A program made the position numbers and the translations under genes. From contig JAITLC010000015.1 in assembly GCA_031278095.1 (NCBI GenBank), forward strand, positions 1 to 58,778: a DNA stretch of 58,778 bases. The letters are read 5' to 3'. The stretch comes from Treponema sp. GTDB taxonomy: Bacteria > Spirochaetota > Spirochaetia > Treponematales > Breznakiellaceae. Each line of letters begins with the position of its first letter. Position 1 is the first letter of the stretch. This document shows positions 47,878 through 56,773 of this stretch, piece by piece. Under the pieces are notes generated by a model that saw only the letters and a list, made by a program, of their open reading frames with translations, did no database searches and was not told the DNA's origin.

Positions 47878-49812
47878 TCACCGCTTTATATGTTCCAGAA
47901 GCTTGACTGTATAAAGTTCAATGTAAATTCTTAGAGTATCCTGATCCTTGATGCTTTGCAGGGTAGGGTTGCGGCTTATCAAAGCCAAGGTCATCTTTTT
48001 TATACTTTCCGGGCTGATGATTTTCCTTTTCTGAGTCCGGAAAAGCGTGCGCAGACGATCCCGAATCAGGGAACGGACATCCTCTATCAGATTTTGCTGA
48101 TTTTGACTGCCGATAAGCCTCACCCAGCGGCTTTCAAGTTCGGAAAGATACGATTCAAGGGTATAACCTGCAGGTACAAGCTGCATTTCAATTTCTCTGG
48201 CGGTATTCCTCAACTGACTGGGAATTTTTTCTGTTTCCGCCAGAAGTTCATCGTCTGCCTTTTCCCCGGGATCCTGGGCTTTTTTCTTTTTACCCTTCCC
48301 TAGCCTGTAAAAAAAGGCCACAATGGCGGAAAAAATGGGAGACGAATACCAGAAAGGAAGCATAATCCGTGCATCGGTAATAAGATCCTTTCTCCTCAGT
48401 GCATAGAGATCGCTTATGGGTAAAAGTCGCCCTTTGGTGAAGATCCTGGAAGCAGCGGGAATACCGGTTTCCTCATGTTCCATTTCTTCATAGACCCAAA
48501 CCAGTTTCTGATCCTCCAACAAGGCCATAAGTACAGGGCTGATAACGGCAGTATAACTTTCAAGAAGCGCATTAAAATCAGAGTCCTTCTCCATAGGAGG
48601 CTCTGTCTGGAAAGAACGCAGAAGGGCTATCCAGCGTTTGGTAATTGCCTGCTTGATTTTGGGACGGTTTTCAGTGAGGAGCCGGGTACAAAGGGAAAGA
48701 TAACGGCTTTTAAGGATAAACCAGCGTTCACCTTTTTTCCCCGTAAGCACAAGCCATTCGGGCAGTTGGCGATCCTGGCTCTCCGTAGTCTTTTTCTTAA
48801 TAACGGCATCCAGTTCTTTTTCAGAATACTGGCTTAAAAGAAGAACCCCTTTGTCTGAACTGAATTTGATAATTTGATCCAGCGTATAATAGTAAGGCGG
48901 CTTCCCCATGTGCAGTTCCAGGCTTTTGAAGGCGATTCCTTTCTCCCGTTCCTTTACCGCTCTGGCCTTGTAAAGGACATTACAGGCTTCTATTATCGAA
49001 ACGGCCTGAAAGACAGCTATATCTTCTCCCAGTTTTTCCTTTTTCTTTTTGATGTCATTTTTTGCCAGAATACAGAAATATGCCCAAAAAAGATACTGAA
49101 AATCACCAAAATTTTCCATGTTTGTAACACAGTCCAGGGGACGGATAAGGATCTGATCGAGAATATCCCGAAGGTACTTTTCCTTGTTCTGGAATTGAGG
49201 ACTGAGTTTGTGGAGGGTATATTCCCTGTTGCCTCCCTTGCGGAAAAAGTGCCTGACCTTGAGCAGGGCGACTTCCATGATCCGCCGGGGTATCATCGGG
49301 ACAAGAACCAGCGCATGACCAAAGCTGTCCGGAAAAATGAGTTTGACGATTGCATTGGCCTGGGGAGAATCCAGTGGATAATCAGCCTCTCCCTTGTTTT
49401 CTTTCCGTTCAAAATAGGGAGCCAGATCGTTTTCTACATTGAGATAGGAAACATGCTCTTCCGGCAGGATGATACGCAGATATTCTTCAGAGGGAAAAGG
49501 ATCCATGGCGGTGTCATCCGGAGACTGGTAGACATCCCGTATAAGATCCGCATAGTATGAAGGCATAAAAATCCGGTCACCGGCAGTATCCGCCATGAGG
49601 ATTAGCTTTTCGGCTTCTGCAAGAGGCGTAAGCTCCGCCCAGAATTTGCCGGCTGTGTCAACAGTCCATTTAACCCATTCAGAATGTTCTTCCATCTTCC
49701 TTTTGGAGTATTTTTCAAGAAAATCAATAAATTCCGTTATTTCAATGTAAGGAGTATTGTATTTATTCGCATAGGATTTTAAAATGGGATAGAGTTCAAG
49801 ATTCGGAGCCAT
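47878..49812 (-). CDS. Conserved hypothetical protein, 644 residues
   Basis: A large, mainly helical, charged protein with no signal peptide and no family I can name. It starts MAPNLELYPILKSYANKYNTPYIEITEFIDFLEKYSKR. A hydrophobic stretch, ARIMLPFWYSSPIFSAIVAFFYRLGKGKKKK, about two thirds along might touch the membrane; it is followed by a basic and then acidic linker (GEKADDELLAETEKIPSQL) and a helical C-terminus that resembles DUF-type spirochaete proteins. Start ATG 49812 has no SD and lies seven bases after a TATAAT box on the minus strand, so the mRNA is probably leaderless. Divergent from a small secreted protein. Confidence 0.8.
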   Translation of the reverse strand: MAPNLELYPILKSYANKYNTPYIEITEFIDFLEKYSKRKMEEHSEWVKWTVDTAGKFWAELTPLAEAEKLILMADTAGDRIFMPSYYADLIRDVYQSPDDTAMDPFPSEEYLRIILPEEHVSYLNVENDLAPYFERKENKGEADYPLDSPQANAIVKLIFPDSFGHALVLVPMIPRRIMEVALLKVRHFFRKGGNREYTLHKLSPQFQNKEKYLRDILDQILIRPLDCVTNMENFGDFQYLFWAYFCILAKNDIKKKKEKLGEDIAVFQAVSIIEACNVLYKARAVKEREKGIAFKSLELHMGKPPYYYTLDQIIKFSSDKGVLLLSQYSEKELDAVIKKKTTESQDRQLPEWLVLTGKKGERWFILKSRYLSLCTRLLTENRPKIKQAITKRWIALLRSFQTEPPMEKDSDFNALLESYTAVISPVLMALLEDQKLVWVYEEMEHEETGIPAASRIFTKGRLLPISDLYALRRKDLITDARIMLPFWYSSPIFSAIVAFFYRLGKGKKKKAQDPGEKADDELLAETEKIPSQLRNTAREIEMQLVPAGYTLESYLSELESRWVRLIGSQNQQNLIEDVRSLIRDRLRTLFRTQKRKIISPESIKKMTLALISRNPTLQSIKDQDTLRIYIELYTVKLLEHIKR

Positions 49813-49857
49813 TGGACCGATTATATGATATTTATAAACAAAATAAAAGATATTTAT

Positions 49858-50337
49858 GTGAAGCTTTCCATCTTTTCATTTTTCCTGCTTACGGCAGCAG
49901 GACTTGGCGCCCAGGAACAGGGGGCGATCCTTGTCCGGGGAAACATCTGGAGCCGGGGGCTTCCCGGAATAGAGTCCAACGATTTCCCTGTTCTTCATGG
50001 TGAATACAGTCTTAAAACCGGGGAAAAAAGGGCGGACATGGCTTTCTCTGTCTGGATCTGCGGTGAACCTCTCGCTTTTTCCCGGAACGGCTGGCAAACC
50101 CGGCAGGGAATTCAGGGCTATACCGCCTTTCAACACCGGGAGGAAGAGACGTTCTTCATAGCCGTTCCCCTGCAGAATAATCAGGGTGCCTATACTGCCA
50201 TGTTCCGGTTTACCGGGGACGAAACAGAGGCGCTGCTTAACAGGCTTATCCGGGCCTGGTCTTCTCGTTTTTTATACTTCTTAAGTTCCATTAAAAATGC
50301 CTCGGATATTTCACTTCCGGCTGTGATAAATTTTTAG
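49858..50337 (+). CDS. Small secreted protein of unknown function
   Basis: About 159 residues: signal peptide MKLSIFSFFLLTAAGLGAQ, ending in GLGA-QE (signal peptidase I type), and a beta-rich mature domain (GAILVRGNIWSRGLPG, HGEYSLKTGEKRADMAFSVWICGEPLAFSRNGW, TFFIAVPLQNNQGAYTAMFRFTG). No family recognised. GTG 49858 gives a clean signal peptide, and possible -35 TTGGAC (49812-49817) and -10 TAAACA (49835-49840) lie before it. ATG 49825 in the same frame would add 11 residues. The gene ends 11 bases before the alpha-glucosidase gene and may be co-transcribed with it. Confidence 0.65.
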   Translation: MKLSIFSFFLLTAAGLGAQEQGAILVRGNIWSRGLPGIESNDFPVLHGEYSLKTGEKRADMAFSVWICGEPLAFSRNGWQTRQGIQGYTAFQHREEETFFIAVPLQNNQGAYTAMFRFTGDETEALLNRLIRAWSSRFLYFLSSIKNASDISLPAVINF

Positions 50338-50348
50338 GGGATTAAACC

Positions 50349-51998
50349 ATGGGCAAAAAAGAATGGTGGAAAGAAGCAGTTGTATATCAGATCTATCCCC
50401 GCAGTTTTAAGGACAGTACAGGTTCGGGAGAGGGGGATCTGAAAGGCATCATTTCAAAACTGGATTACCTTGAAGATCTGGGAATTGATGTGATCTGGCT
50501 TTCTCCGGTTTACGCTTCTCCCATGGTGGATAACGGCTACGACATCAGCAACTATGAGGCCATAAATCCTCTCTTTGGTTCCATGGCGGATTTTGATGAA
50601 ATGCTCTCGGAGGCTCACAAACGCAGCATTAAAATTGTCATGGATCTGGTGGTAAATCACAGTTCCAATGAGCATCCCTGGTTTATTGAATCCCGTTCAT
50701 CGAAGGATAACCCTAAACGGGACTGGTATATATGGCGTGATGGTTTCAATGGCGGGCCTCCCAATCAGTTAAGGAGTGTCTTTTCGGGTTCCGCCTGGCA
50801 GTTTGATAAAAAAACCGCCCAGTACTACCTGCACCTCTTTGACAAAGTCCAGCCGGACTTGAATTGGGACAATCCCGCTGTCCGGAATGCAGTGTACCGG
50901 ATGATGAAATTCTGGTTTGACAAGGGTATTGACGGTTTCCGCATGGATGTTATCAGCATGATCTCCAAATTCCCCGCCACTGTTGCTGCAGACGGCGGTA
51001 AGGGAGCCAATATCTGTAACGGCCCCCGTGTGCATGAATACCTTGAAGAAATGAACAAAAAGGTGCTGTCCCATTACGACATCATGACGGTGGGCGAAGC
51101 TGCAGGGGTAACCATTGATGAAGCAAAGAGATACGCCAATGCCGAAGGCACCGAACTGAACATGGTTTTCCAGTTTGAACATATGGGGATCGATGAGGAT
51201 GCCGGAACCGGCAAGTGGACGCTAAAGCGTTACAGGCTCCAGGATCTAAAAAAAGTCCTCAGCGCATGGGAGACGGAACTGGAGGGCAAGGCCTGGAACA
51301 GTCTTTTCTGGGATAATCATGATCAGCCCCGGGCGGTTTCCCGCTTTGGAGACGACTCCACGGAAGAGCTGCGGCAGCGGAGCGCAAAGATGCTGGCTGT
51401 CTGCCTCCACATGATGAAGGGTACCCCCTATATCTATCAGGGGGAAGAACTGGGGATGACCAATGCCCCCATCAAGAGCCTTGACGACTGCCGGGATGTG
51501 GAAATATTCAATGCCTGGAAGGAACTGGTGGAGGAAAAGAAAATCCTAAGCCCCACAGATATGCTGGCAGCCATTGCGGCAAGAGGCCGGGACAATGCCC
51601 GCACTCCCATGCAATGGGATGACAGTCTTAATGCGGGTTTCAGTACCGGAAAGCCCTGGATTCCGGTAAATCCCAACTGCAAGATCATCAATGCCGCCGC
51701 CCAGGTAAAGGATCCTGTATCGGTGTATAGTTTCTACAAAAAACTTATCCGCCTGCGAAAGGAATATCCTGTCATCGTTCATGGGGATTATGAAATCCTG
51801 CTGCCCGATGATGAAAGGCTCTGGATATACCGCCGCCATTACGAGGGCAAGACACTGCTTACGGTTTGCAATTTCTCCGGGGGAAAAATTCCCCGGCCAT
51901 CTGAGGCAAAGGTGAAAGAAAAGCTTCTTATTTCAAACTATGACAGTCTTTCTGCCTCAGAAATACTGCCCTGGGAGGGATCGGTATACCTTTACTGA
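50349..51998 (+). CDS. GH13 alpha-glucosidase (oligo-1,6-glucosidase type)
   Basis: A 549-residue cytoplasmic GH13 enzyme. Seen: the family start WWKEAVVYQIYPRSFKDS, DVIWLSPVYASPMVDNGYDISNY, the region DLVVNHSSNEHPWF, nucleophile D200 in GFRMDVI, acid/base E250 in VGEAAG, and D325 in WDNHDQPR, followed by a normal C-terminal beta domain. The residue after the nucleophile is valine (V201), a feature linked with alpha-1,6 specificity (isomaltose and similar), whereas alanine or threonine marks maltases. The start has only a GGGG-type SD. It probably splits imported gluco-oligosaccharides to glucose. Confidence 0.92.
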   Translation: MGKKEWWKEAVVYQIYPRSFKDSTGSGEGDLKGIISKLDYLEDLGIDVIWLSPVYASPMVDNGYDISNYEAINPLFGSMADFDEMLSEAHKRSIKIVMDLVVNHSSNEHPWFIESRSSKDNPKRDWYIWRDGFNGGPPNQLRSVFSGSAWQFDKKTAQYYLHLFDKVQPDLNWDNPAVRNAVYRMMKFWFDKGIDGFRMDVISMISKFPATVAADGGKGANICNGPRVHEYLEEMNKKVLSHYDIMTVGEAAGVTIDEAKRYANAEGTELNMVFQFEHMGIDEDAGTGKWTLKRYRLQDLKKVLSAWETELEGKAWNSLFWDNHDQPRAVSRFGDDSTEELRQRSAKMLAVCLHMMKGTPYIYQGEELGMTNAPIKSLDDCRDVEIFNAWKELVEEKKILSPTDMLAAIAARGRDNARTPMQWDDSLNAGFSTGKPWIPVNPNCKIINAAAQVKDPVSVYSFYKKLIRLRKEYPVIVHGDYEILLPDDERLWIYRRHYEGKTLLTVCNFSGGKIPRPSEAKVKEKLLISNYDSLSASEILPWEGSVYLY

Positions 51999-52013
51999 TT
52001 TTGAAAAGGCTCT

Positions 52014-52937
52014 TTACTCCAGAGTTTTTTCGGCCAGGCCGTAACCTTCTTCTTCTTCGTTGCCTGCGGGCTCCACATGGATCATGATGTCGTAAACCCC
52101 GTCCAATTGCTCTTTGATTGCCTGCTCCACCCGGTGTGCGATCCAGTGGGCCTCCAGCACCGTCTTGTTGGGCGCAACTTCAATGTCAATGTCGATGTCC
52201 CAAAGCCCCGCAATCCTCCTCATCCGTGTACGGTGGGGGTTGCCTGCCTCGGGAACCGAACGGACTGCTTCAAAAACAGTAACGTAGAATTCCTTCGTGC
52301 TGCCATCCATGAGTTCCGCATTGGCTTCCATAAAGATGCCGATAGCCGACTTCATTACCCAGATGCCCACCAGAATGGCAACAATTGAATCAATAGTCCC
52401 GATGCCGCTTATCATGGAAAGTACCAGACCCAGCAGGACTCCCCCCGAAAGAATCACGTCCCCGGTCATGTTTTTTGCATTGGCTCTGAGCATGGCCGAG
52501 CCTGCCTTCTTTCCCAGACTGTACTGAGTCCAGGCCATGATGAGTTTTCCTCCGATGGAAAAAAGCGTGGCATAGAGAGCCAGCCGCTCGGGGACTTCGT
52601 GCTGCATGCCGGTCATAAAACTGGAAACCGACTTGAGAACCAACTGGGCACCGGCAAAAAAAAGAATGCAGGAAAGGAGACTTGTAGCAATGGTTTCCGC
52701 CCGGCCATGTCCCCAGGGATGTTCCTTGTCCGCAGGCCAGGAGATCATTCCCGCTACAACCAGAGACATAATGGCAATAAGTACATCCACCGAAGAGTCA
52801 ATACCGTCACCCGCCACTGCAAGACTTCCGGCCAGGAAACCTGCGGCAATCTTGGCAAAGGCCAACAGTGTGTTTCCAAAGAGAGCCGTTAAAGAGGCAA
52901 TCCTGATGATCCTGGCCCTTTCGGCGATTTCTTCCAT
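52014..52937 (-). CDS. Cation diffusion facilitator transporter (possible Mn2+ exporter)
   Basis: A 307-residue CDF membrane antiporter with six predicted membrane segments, from ASLTALFGNTLLAFAKIAAGFLAG to GTIDSIVAILVGIWVMKSAI, and a cytoplasmic C-terminal domain (IDIDIEVAPNKTVLEAHWIAHRVEQAI...VMIHVEP-like end). The transport site appears as DSSVD in segment 2 and NMTGD in segment 5, i.e. without the histidine of zinc CDFs. Such Asp/Asn sites occur in manganese exporters such as MntE, so Mn2+ is a reasonable guess. ATG 52937 has no SD; it lies six bases after CATACT with TTGCCG 17 bases before. Confidence 0.88.
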   Translation of the reverse strand: MEEIAERARIIRIASLTALFGNTLLAFAKIAAGFLAGSLAVAGDGIDSSVDVLIAIMSLVVAGMISWPADKEHPWGHGRAETIATSLLSCILFFAGAQLVLKSVSSFMTGMQHEVPERLALYATLFSIGGKLIMAWTQYSLGKKAGSAMLRANAKNMTGDVILSGGVLLGLVLSMISGIGTIDSIVAILVGIWVMKSAIGIFMEANAELMDGSTKEFYVTVFEAVRSVPEAGNPHRTRMRRIAGLWDIDIDIEVAPNKTVLEAHWIAHRVEQAIKEQLDGVYDIMIHVEPAGNEEEEGYGLAEKTLE

Positions 52938-52972
52938 GTAATAAGTATGCTGCAAATTGGTGAAACCGGCAA
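52938..52972 (-). promoter_or_regulatory. Promoter of the CDF gene (leaderless type)
   Basis: Minus strand: -35 TTGCCG (52972-52967), a 17-base spacer, -10 CATACT (52949-52944), six bases, ATG. It is only 30 bases from the promoter of the divergent nuclease gene. Confidence 0.6.
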
Positions 52973-53002
52973 GATTGGCTTATGGAAAATTAAAGATCCC
53001 AT

Positions 53003-53031
53003 TTGCTTCAATAACAGTTTTTTGGTATAAT
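53003..53031 (+). promoter_or_regulatory. Promoter of the nuclease gene (leaderless type)
   Basis: -35 TTGCTT (53003-53008), a 17-base spacer, -10 TATAAT (53026-53031); the ATG at 53038 is at the expected +1. Confidence 0.65.
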
Positions 53032-53037
53032 TTAACA

Positions 53038-53817
53038 ATGCATGCGGCAATACGCTACGCTCACGGCCCCGAGGGGCGCTTGAGCCGGCTAATTCCGGTC
53101 TTTATTCTCTGTCTGTTCCCCATGCTCAATTGCGCAGGAGGGGAAAACGCGGCGGAACTAAAAGTCTATGTTACAAACTCGGGGAAGAAGTATCACCTGG
53201 AAGACTGTTCATCTCTTCGTAAATCAAAGATAGCCATTAGTCTTGTCGATGCGGTAAAATCCGGATACGGGCCCTGTTCAATATGCAAACCTCCTCCGGC
53301 CTCTTTGGATTCCGTTGAATACGAGGATGCGGATTCAAGGCCGCTTTACCGGGTCAATACGGCGCAGCTTGCCTCAAGTTCCGGCGCCGACCTTTCCCGG
53401 ATGCTCAGGGCGGAAGTTGTTGCCCATGTGGATGGAGATACGGTACGGGTACGGATTAGCAATCCTCCGGAAACTTTGAGCGCCGTAGAAACTATCCGCA
53501 TGCTGGGAGTGGATACCCCGGAGACGGTACATCCTGGCCGGCCTGTCGAAATGTTCGGAAAGGAGGCCGGGGATTTTACCAAAGCCCGGCTTTTGGGAAA
53601 GAATGTGCTGCTTGCCTTTGATTGGGATCTTCGGGATCGTTACGGCAGAATTCTCTGTTACATTTATACCGAAGACGGCGTCTGCCACAACGCCGCCCTC
53701 ATCCGGGAAGGCTATGCCCATGCCTACACTCGTTTTACCTTTCAATTCATGGAAGAATTTCGGGAACTGGAAAGGGAAGCACGTGAACAGAAGCGGGGAC
53801 TTTGGGCGGATAATTGA
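53038..53817 (+). CDS. Secreted thermonuclease (SNase) lipoprotein with Cys-rich N-domain
   Basis: A 259-residue exported nuclease. A hydrophobic signal (LIPVFILCLFPMLNC) ends in a likely lipobox cysteine, C32. Then comes a small metal-binding-like module, VYVTNSGKKYHLEDCSSLRKSKIAISLVDAVKSGYGPCSICKPP, often found before SNase domains. The SNase domain has DGDTVRVRI, the catalytic arginine and acids in TIRMLGVDTPET, FTKARLLGKNVLLAFDWDLRDRYGRILCYIY, and REGYAHAYTRF. It degrades nucleic acid outside the cytoplasm, perhaps for nutrient recovery. The ATG is at the predicted transcription start. The stop TGA is directly followed by the thyA ATG. Confidence 0.88.
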   Translation: MHAAIRYAHGPEGRLSRLIPVFILCLFPMLNCAGGENAAELKVYVTNSGKKYHLEDCSSLRKSKIAISLVDAVKSGYGPCSICKPPPASLDSVEYEDADSRPLYRVNTAQLASSSGADLSRMLRAEVVAHVDGDTVRVRISNPPETLSAVETIRMLGVDTPETVHPGRPVEMFGKEAGDFTKARLLGKNVLLAFDWDLRDRYGRILCYIYTEDGVCHNAALIREGYAHAYTRFTFQFMEEFRELEREAREQKRGLWADN

Positions 53818-54684
53818 ATGAAGGCATATCTGGATATTGTAAAAAAAATTCTTGCTCAAGGATACCGGAAGCATAACCGTACCGGTATGGATGCCTTGAG
53901 TATTTCCGGAACGATGTTTGAACACGACATGGCTTTGGGCTTTCCCCTACTCACCACCAAGAAAGTGCCCTTCCGCCTGGTGGCTTCCGAGCTGGAATTT
54001 TTTATAAAGGGCATCACGGACAAGGAATGGCTTAAAAAAAGGAAAAACCATATCTGGGATGAATGGTGCAGCCCCAGCCTTGTTCCCTACAATACGAGTG
54101 AAGAAACCCAAAAACAGATGATGGCCCAGCGGGATCTGGGGCCAATTTACGGATGGCAATGGCGGCATTTCGGCGCCCGCTATCAAGGATTTGATAGTGA
54201 TGCTGTAGGAAAGGGAATAGATCAGCTCCGGGAGGCGGTAGAATTACTGAAAAAAGATCCCGGTTCAAGAAGAATAATTGTTTCGGCCTGGAATCCCCCG
54301 GATCTCAAATACATGGCCCTTCCGCCCTGTCACTATAGTTTTCAGCTCATTGTCATTGGTACAAGGCTCAATCTGCTTTGGAACCAGCGTTCCGTAGATG
54401 TAGCCCTGGGACTTCCCTTTAACATTGCAAGTTATGCCCTGCTGCTCCATCTTTTGGCCAGGGAGGCTGGGCTCGATGAAGGAAAAGTCACCGGCTTTCT
54501 GGGGGACACCCATATCTATGTAAACCATGTTGAAGCCCTCAAGACCCAGATTGAACGGGAACCCAGGCCGCTGCCCTCCCTCCGTACGGAAAATTTCTCG
54601 TCCGTATTCGATTGGCAGTACACAGATTCTGTTGTCGAAGGATACGATCCCTTCCCTGCCATCAAGTTTGATATTGCGGTATGA
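53818..54684 (+). CDS. thyA: Thymidylate synthase
   Basis: A 288-residue ThyA, making dTMP from dUMP with methylene-tetrahydrofolate. Seen: RTGMDALSISGTMF, FPLLTTKKVPFRLVASEL, LGPIYGWQWRHFGA, the catalytic C171 in ALPPCHYSFQ, RSVDVALGLPFNIASYA, and GDTHIYVNH. It begins immediately after the nuclease stop and overlaps folA by four bases (ATGA), the usual pairing, as FolA regenerates the folate that ThyA oxidises. Confidence 0.97.
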   Translation: MKAYLDIVKKILAQGYRKHNRTGMDALSISGTMFEHDMALGFPLLTTKKVPFRLVASELEFFIKGITDKEWLKKRKNHIWDEWCSPSLVPYNTSEETQKQMMAQRDLGPIYGWQWRHFGARYQGFDSDAVGKGIDQLREAVELLKKDPGSRRIIVSAWNPPDLKYMALPPCHYSFQLIVIGTRLNLLWNQRSVDVALGLPFNIASYALLLHLLAREAGLDEGKVTGFLGDTHIYVNHVEALKTQIEREPRPLPSLRTENFSSVFDWQYTDSVVEGYDPFPAIKFDIAV

Positions 54685-55184
54685 GCGAAATCATCATTAT
54701 TGCCGCTATGGCAGAAAACCGGATCATCGGCAGGGGCAGCCGTCTGCCCTGGTCAATCAGCGAAGACATGAGGCATTTCCGAAAGCTTACCGAGGGCTGG
54801 CCCTGCATCATGGGGCGGAAAACCTGGGAAAGCCTGCCGAAAAAACCCCTGCCCGGAAGGCCCAACATTGTTGTTTCCAAAACCCTGACTCAGGGCAGCG
54901 AAACGGCAGTATTTCCATCCCTTGAAGGAGCGCTTGAACATTGCAAAGATTCTGCAAAAGTATATATTTGCGGTGGCGGAATGATCTACCGGGAAGCCAT
55001 GGAATATGCGGACTCCATTGAACTTACCCTGATCCGTGCCGAATATGAAGGGGACGCATTTTTCCCGGAAATCGGCTCCTCTGTCTGGGAAGAAGAAGAA
55101 CGGGAAGATCATGAAAAATTTTCATTTATACGTTACCGTCGCAGAGATACCGCCTCAGCAGAAAAACTGATAAAAGAAGCATAA
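54681..55184 (+). CDS. folA: Dihydrofolate reductase
   Basis: A 167-residue DHFR reducing dihydrofolate with NADPH. Seen: IIIIAAMAENRIIGRGSRLPWSISEDMRHFRKLT (substrate and Met20 loop; the acid is D29-E/D region SEDMRHF), PCIMGRKTWESLP, PGRPNIVVSKT, and VYICGGGMIYREAM. Translationally coupled to thyA through ATGA. A family C repeat follows its stop. Confidence 0.95.
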   Translation: MSEIIIIAAMAENRIIGRGSRLPWSISEDMRHFRKLTEGWPCIMGRKTWESLPKKPLPGRPNIVVSKTLTQGSETAVFPSLEGALEHCKDSAKVYICGGGMIYREAMEYADSIELTLIRAEYEGDAFFPEIGSSVWEEEEREDHEKFSFIRYRRRDTASAEKLIKEA

Positions 55185-55196
55185 TAGAGTTGTTCA

Positions 55197-55236
55197 GAAA
55201 ACGCTGATTGGCGTCATTTAACCAGCGTTTCCCTAA
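55197..55236. repeat. Family C palindromic repeat between folA and the PNPOx-like gene
   Basis: AAACGCTG...CAGCGTTTCCCTAA; the right arm is the exact inverse of TTAGGGAAACGCTG at 15427-15440. It lies between convergent genes and may be a two-way terminator. Confidence 0.6.
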
Positions 55237-55694
55237 TGTTTTTTCCCGCTTATTCCGTCTATATGGATCTTCCAGATGGCAGTATGTTCCAGTCCCTTGC
55301 TGATTTCGACATCAAAATTGTGCATGTTACGCGGCGCATAGCGCTCACAGATAAGACGAAGAGCATGAATTTTCTCATTCGGATCAGTCACTTCTTCCGC
55401 AGTCCCAAACACAACAACCGAATCGTAGCTTACCGTATTCTTCTCCTGAAACACCTCCGCCCTTGACACAAAGGAAAGACAAACCCGCTTCTCGCGGCGC
55501 ATATTGTCAATCTTGTGCCCCTCGGGAGCACCATGAATATAGAACCAATCGCCCTCCCGAACAGGAGAAAGTGCAACACTGTAGGGACTTCCGTCATCAT
55601 TCACCGTAGCAAGGCTGGCAAAAAGACATTTATCCGCCGCCTCAAGGGCAAATTCCCGGGACATCTCCCGGTCTTTCCTTCTCATGTTCCGCAT
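55233..55694 (-). CDS. Pyridoxamine 5'-phosphate oxidase-like flavin-binding protein (NimA type)
   Basis: A 153-residue split-barrel protein: RRKDREMSREFALEAADKCLFASLATVNDDGSPYSVALSPVREGDWFYIHGAPEGHKIDNMRREKRVCLSFV matches the NimA/PNPOx-like group that binds FMN and includes nitroimidazole reductases. The C-terminus has VVVFGTAEEVTDPNEKIHALRLICERYAP. The physiological substrate is unknown. The ATG at 55694 has AAAGGAG seven bases upstream. Convergent with folA, divergent from the GNAT gene. Confidence 0.88.
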   Translation of the reverse strand: MRNMRRKDREMSREFALEAADKCLFASLATVNDDGSPYSVALSPVREGDWFYIHGAPEGHKIDNMRREKRVCLSFVSRAEVFQEKNTVSYDSVVVFGTAEEVTDPNEKIHALRLICERYAPRNMHNFDVEISKGLEHTAIWKIHIDGISGKKH

Positions 55695-55750
55695 ACAGAC
55701 TCCTTTGTTTAATCCTAGCATATTTTTCCACCGCAGTATATACTTGTATA

Positions 55751-56251
55751 ATGATTCGTCCGGTCAGCCCTGCGGATGCTGAAGCCATCTGTACTATCTA
55801 CAATTACTATGTTGAAAATACGGCAATCACATTTGAAGAAGAGAAGATAAGCGTTGCCGAAATGGAAAACCGTATTCACAATGTCATCTCCGCTTATCCA
55901 TGGCTTGTCTTTGAAGAAGATACCAAGCTTGCCGGTTACGCTTATGTACATAGATGGAAGGAAAGGGCAAGTTACCGTTTTTCTGCAGAGGATTCCATCT
56001 ATGTGCATAAAGATTTTTTGGGCAGGGGAATCGGCACTATGCTTCTGAAACGGCTTTTTGATGAGGTAAAGAAAACTTCCATCCATGCGGTTGTCGCGGG
56101 AATAACCATGCCGAATGACAGGAGTATTGCGCTCCACGAAAAATTTGGTTTTTCAAAAATTGCCGAATTCAAAGAGATAGGATTCAAACTGAATACCTGG
56201 CTTGGTGTAGGATTCTGGGAATTAATAATTGGAAAGGAAAAATCTATATGA
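55751..56251 (+). CDS. GNAT acetyltransferase (phosphinothricin acetyltransferase-like)
   Basis: A 166-residue acetyl-CoA-dependent N-acetyltransferase of the Pat/YwnH group. Seen: IRPVSPADAEAICTIYNYYVENTAITFEEE, YAYVHRWKERASYRFSAEDSIYVHKDFLGRGIGTMLLKRL (acetyl-CoA loop GRGIGT), and NDRSIALHEKFGFSKIAEFKEIGFKLNTWLGVGFWEL. The substrate may be methionine sulfoximine-like or another small amine. No SD; a TATACT box lies six bases before the ATG, but no good -35 is seen. Overlaps the next gene by four bases (ATGA). Confidence 0.9.
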   Translation: MIRPVSPADAEAICTIYNYYVENTAITFEEEKISVAEMENRIHNVISAYPWLVFEEDTKLAGYAYVHRWKERASYRFSAEDSIYVHKDFLGRGIGTMLLKRLFDEVKKTSIHAVVAGITMPNDRSIALHEKFGFSKIAEFKEIGFKLNTWLGVGFWELIIGKEKSI

Positions 56252-56730
56252 GTACCATTACCGTTCTTGCTTTGACTGCATTTCTTTCATTTTTGCCTAT
56301 ATCAGAACTGAGGGGAGGAATTCCCTTTGCCGTTGCCAACGGCATACCCTGGTATCTGGCCTATATATACTGCGTTATCCTCAATGCCTTGGTAGCACCG
56401 GCCTGCTGGCTCTTCCTTTCAACCCTTCATAAACTTTTTCTTAAAATGAAATGGTACGAAAACCTGTTTAACCGTTTTATCAACCGCGCCCGGAATAAAC
56501 TTTCAAAGGGAGTTGAAAAATGGGGCTGGCTCGGCATTGCGGCCTTTGTCGCCGTTCCCCTGCCGGTTACCGGTGCGTGGACAGGAACCCTGGGCGCCTG
56601 GGTACTTGGTATCAGCAAGAGGCGTACCATGCTGGCGGTAATCACCGGAGTCTTTACCGCTGGAATTATCGTCACCGCGGTTGTGATGCTGGGTATTCAG
56701 GCTTTAAGTTTCTTTGTAAAGGAATTGTGA
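56248..56730 (+). CDS. COG2426-type small integral membrane protein
   Basis: A 160-residue membrane protein of the family annotated 'putative small multidrug export protein'. Four or so membrane segments are seen: VLALTAFLSFLPISELRGGIPFA, WYLAYIYCVILNALVAPACWLFL, WLGIAAFVAVPLPVTGAWTGTLGAWVLG and LAVITGVFTAGIIVTAVVMLG. The conserved PISELRGGIP and PLPVTGAWTGT loops resemble DedA-like half-repeats. The transport role is not proven in the family. It is coupled to the GNAT gene by ATGA and ends at a family C repeat. Confidence 0.85.
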   Translation: MSTITVLALTAFLSFLPISELRGGIPFAVANGIPWYLAYIYCVILNALVAPACWLFLSTLHKLFLKMKWYENLFNRFINRARNKLSKGVEKWGWLGIAAFVAVPLPVTGAWTGTLGAWVLGISKRRTMLAVITGVFTAGIIVTAVVMLGIQALSFFVKEL

Positions 56731-56773
56731 GACATGTTCAAAATTACCGGCAAAGAATCTTGAAAAGTACGAG

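Noticed and set aside
53038..53100. Nuclease start further upstream at 52957
   Set aside because: The frame is open, but that start lies upstream of a clear TTGCTT-N17-TATAAT promoter, and the extra residues do not form a signal peptide.
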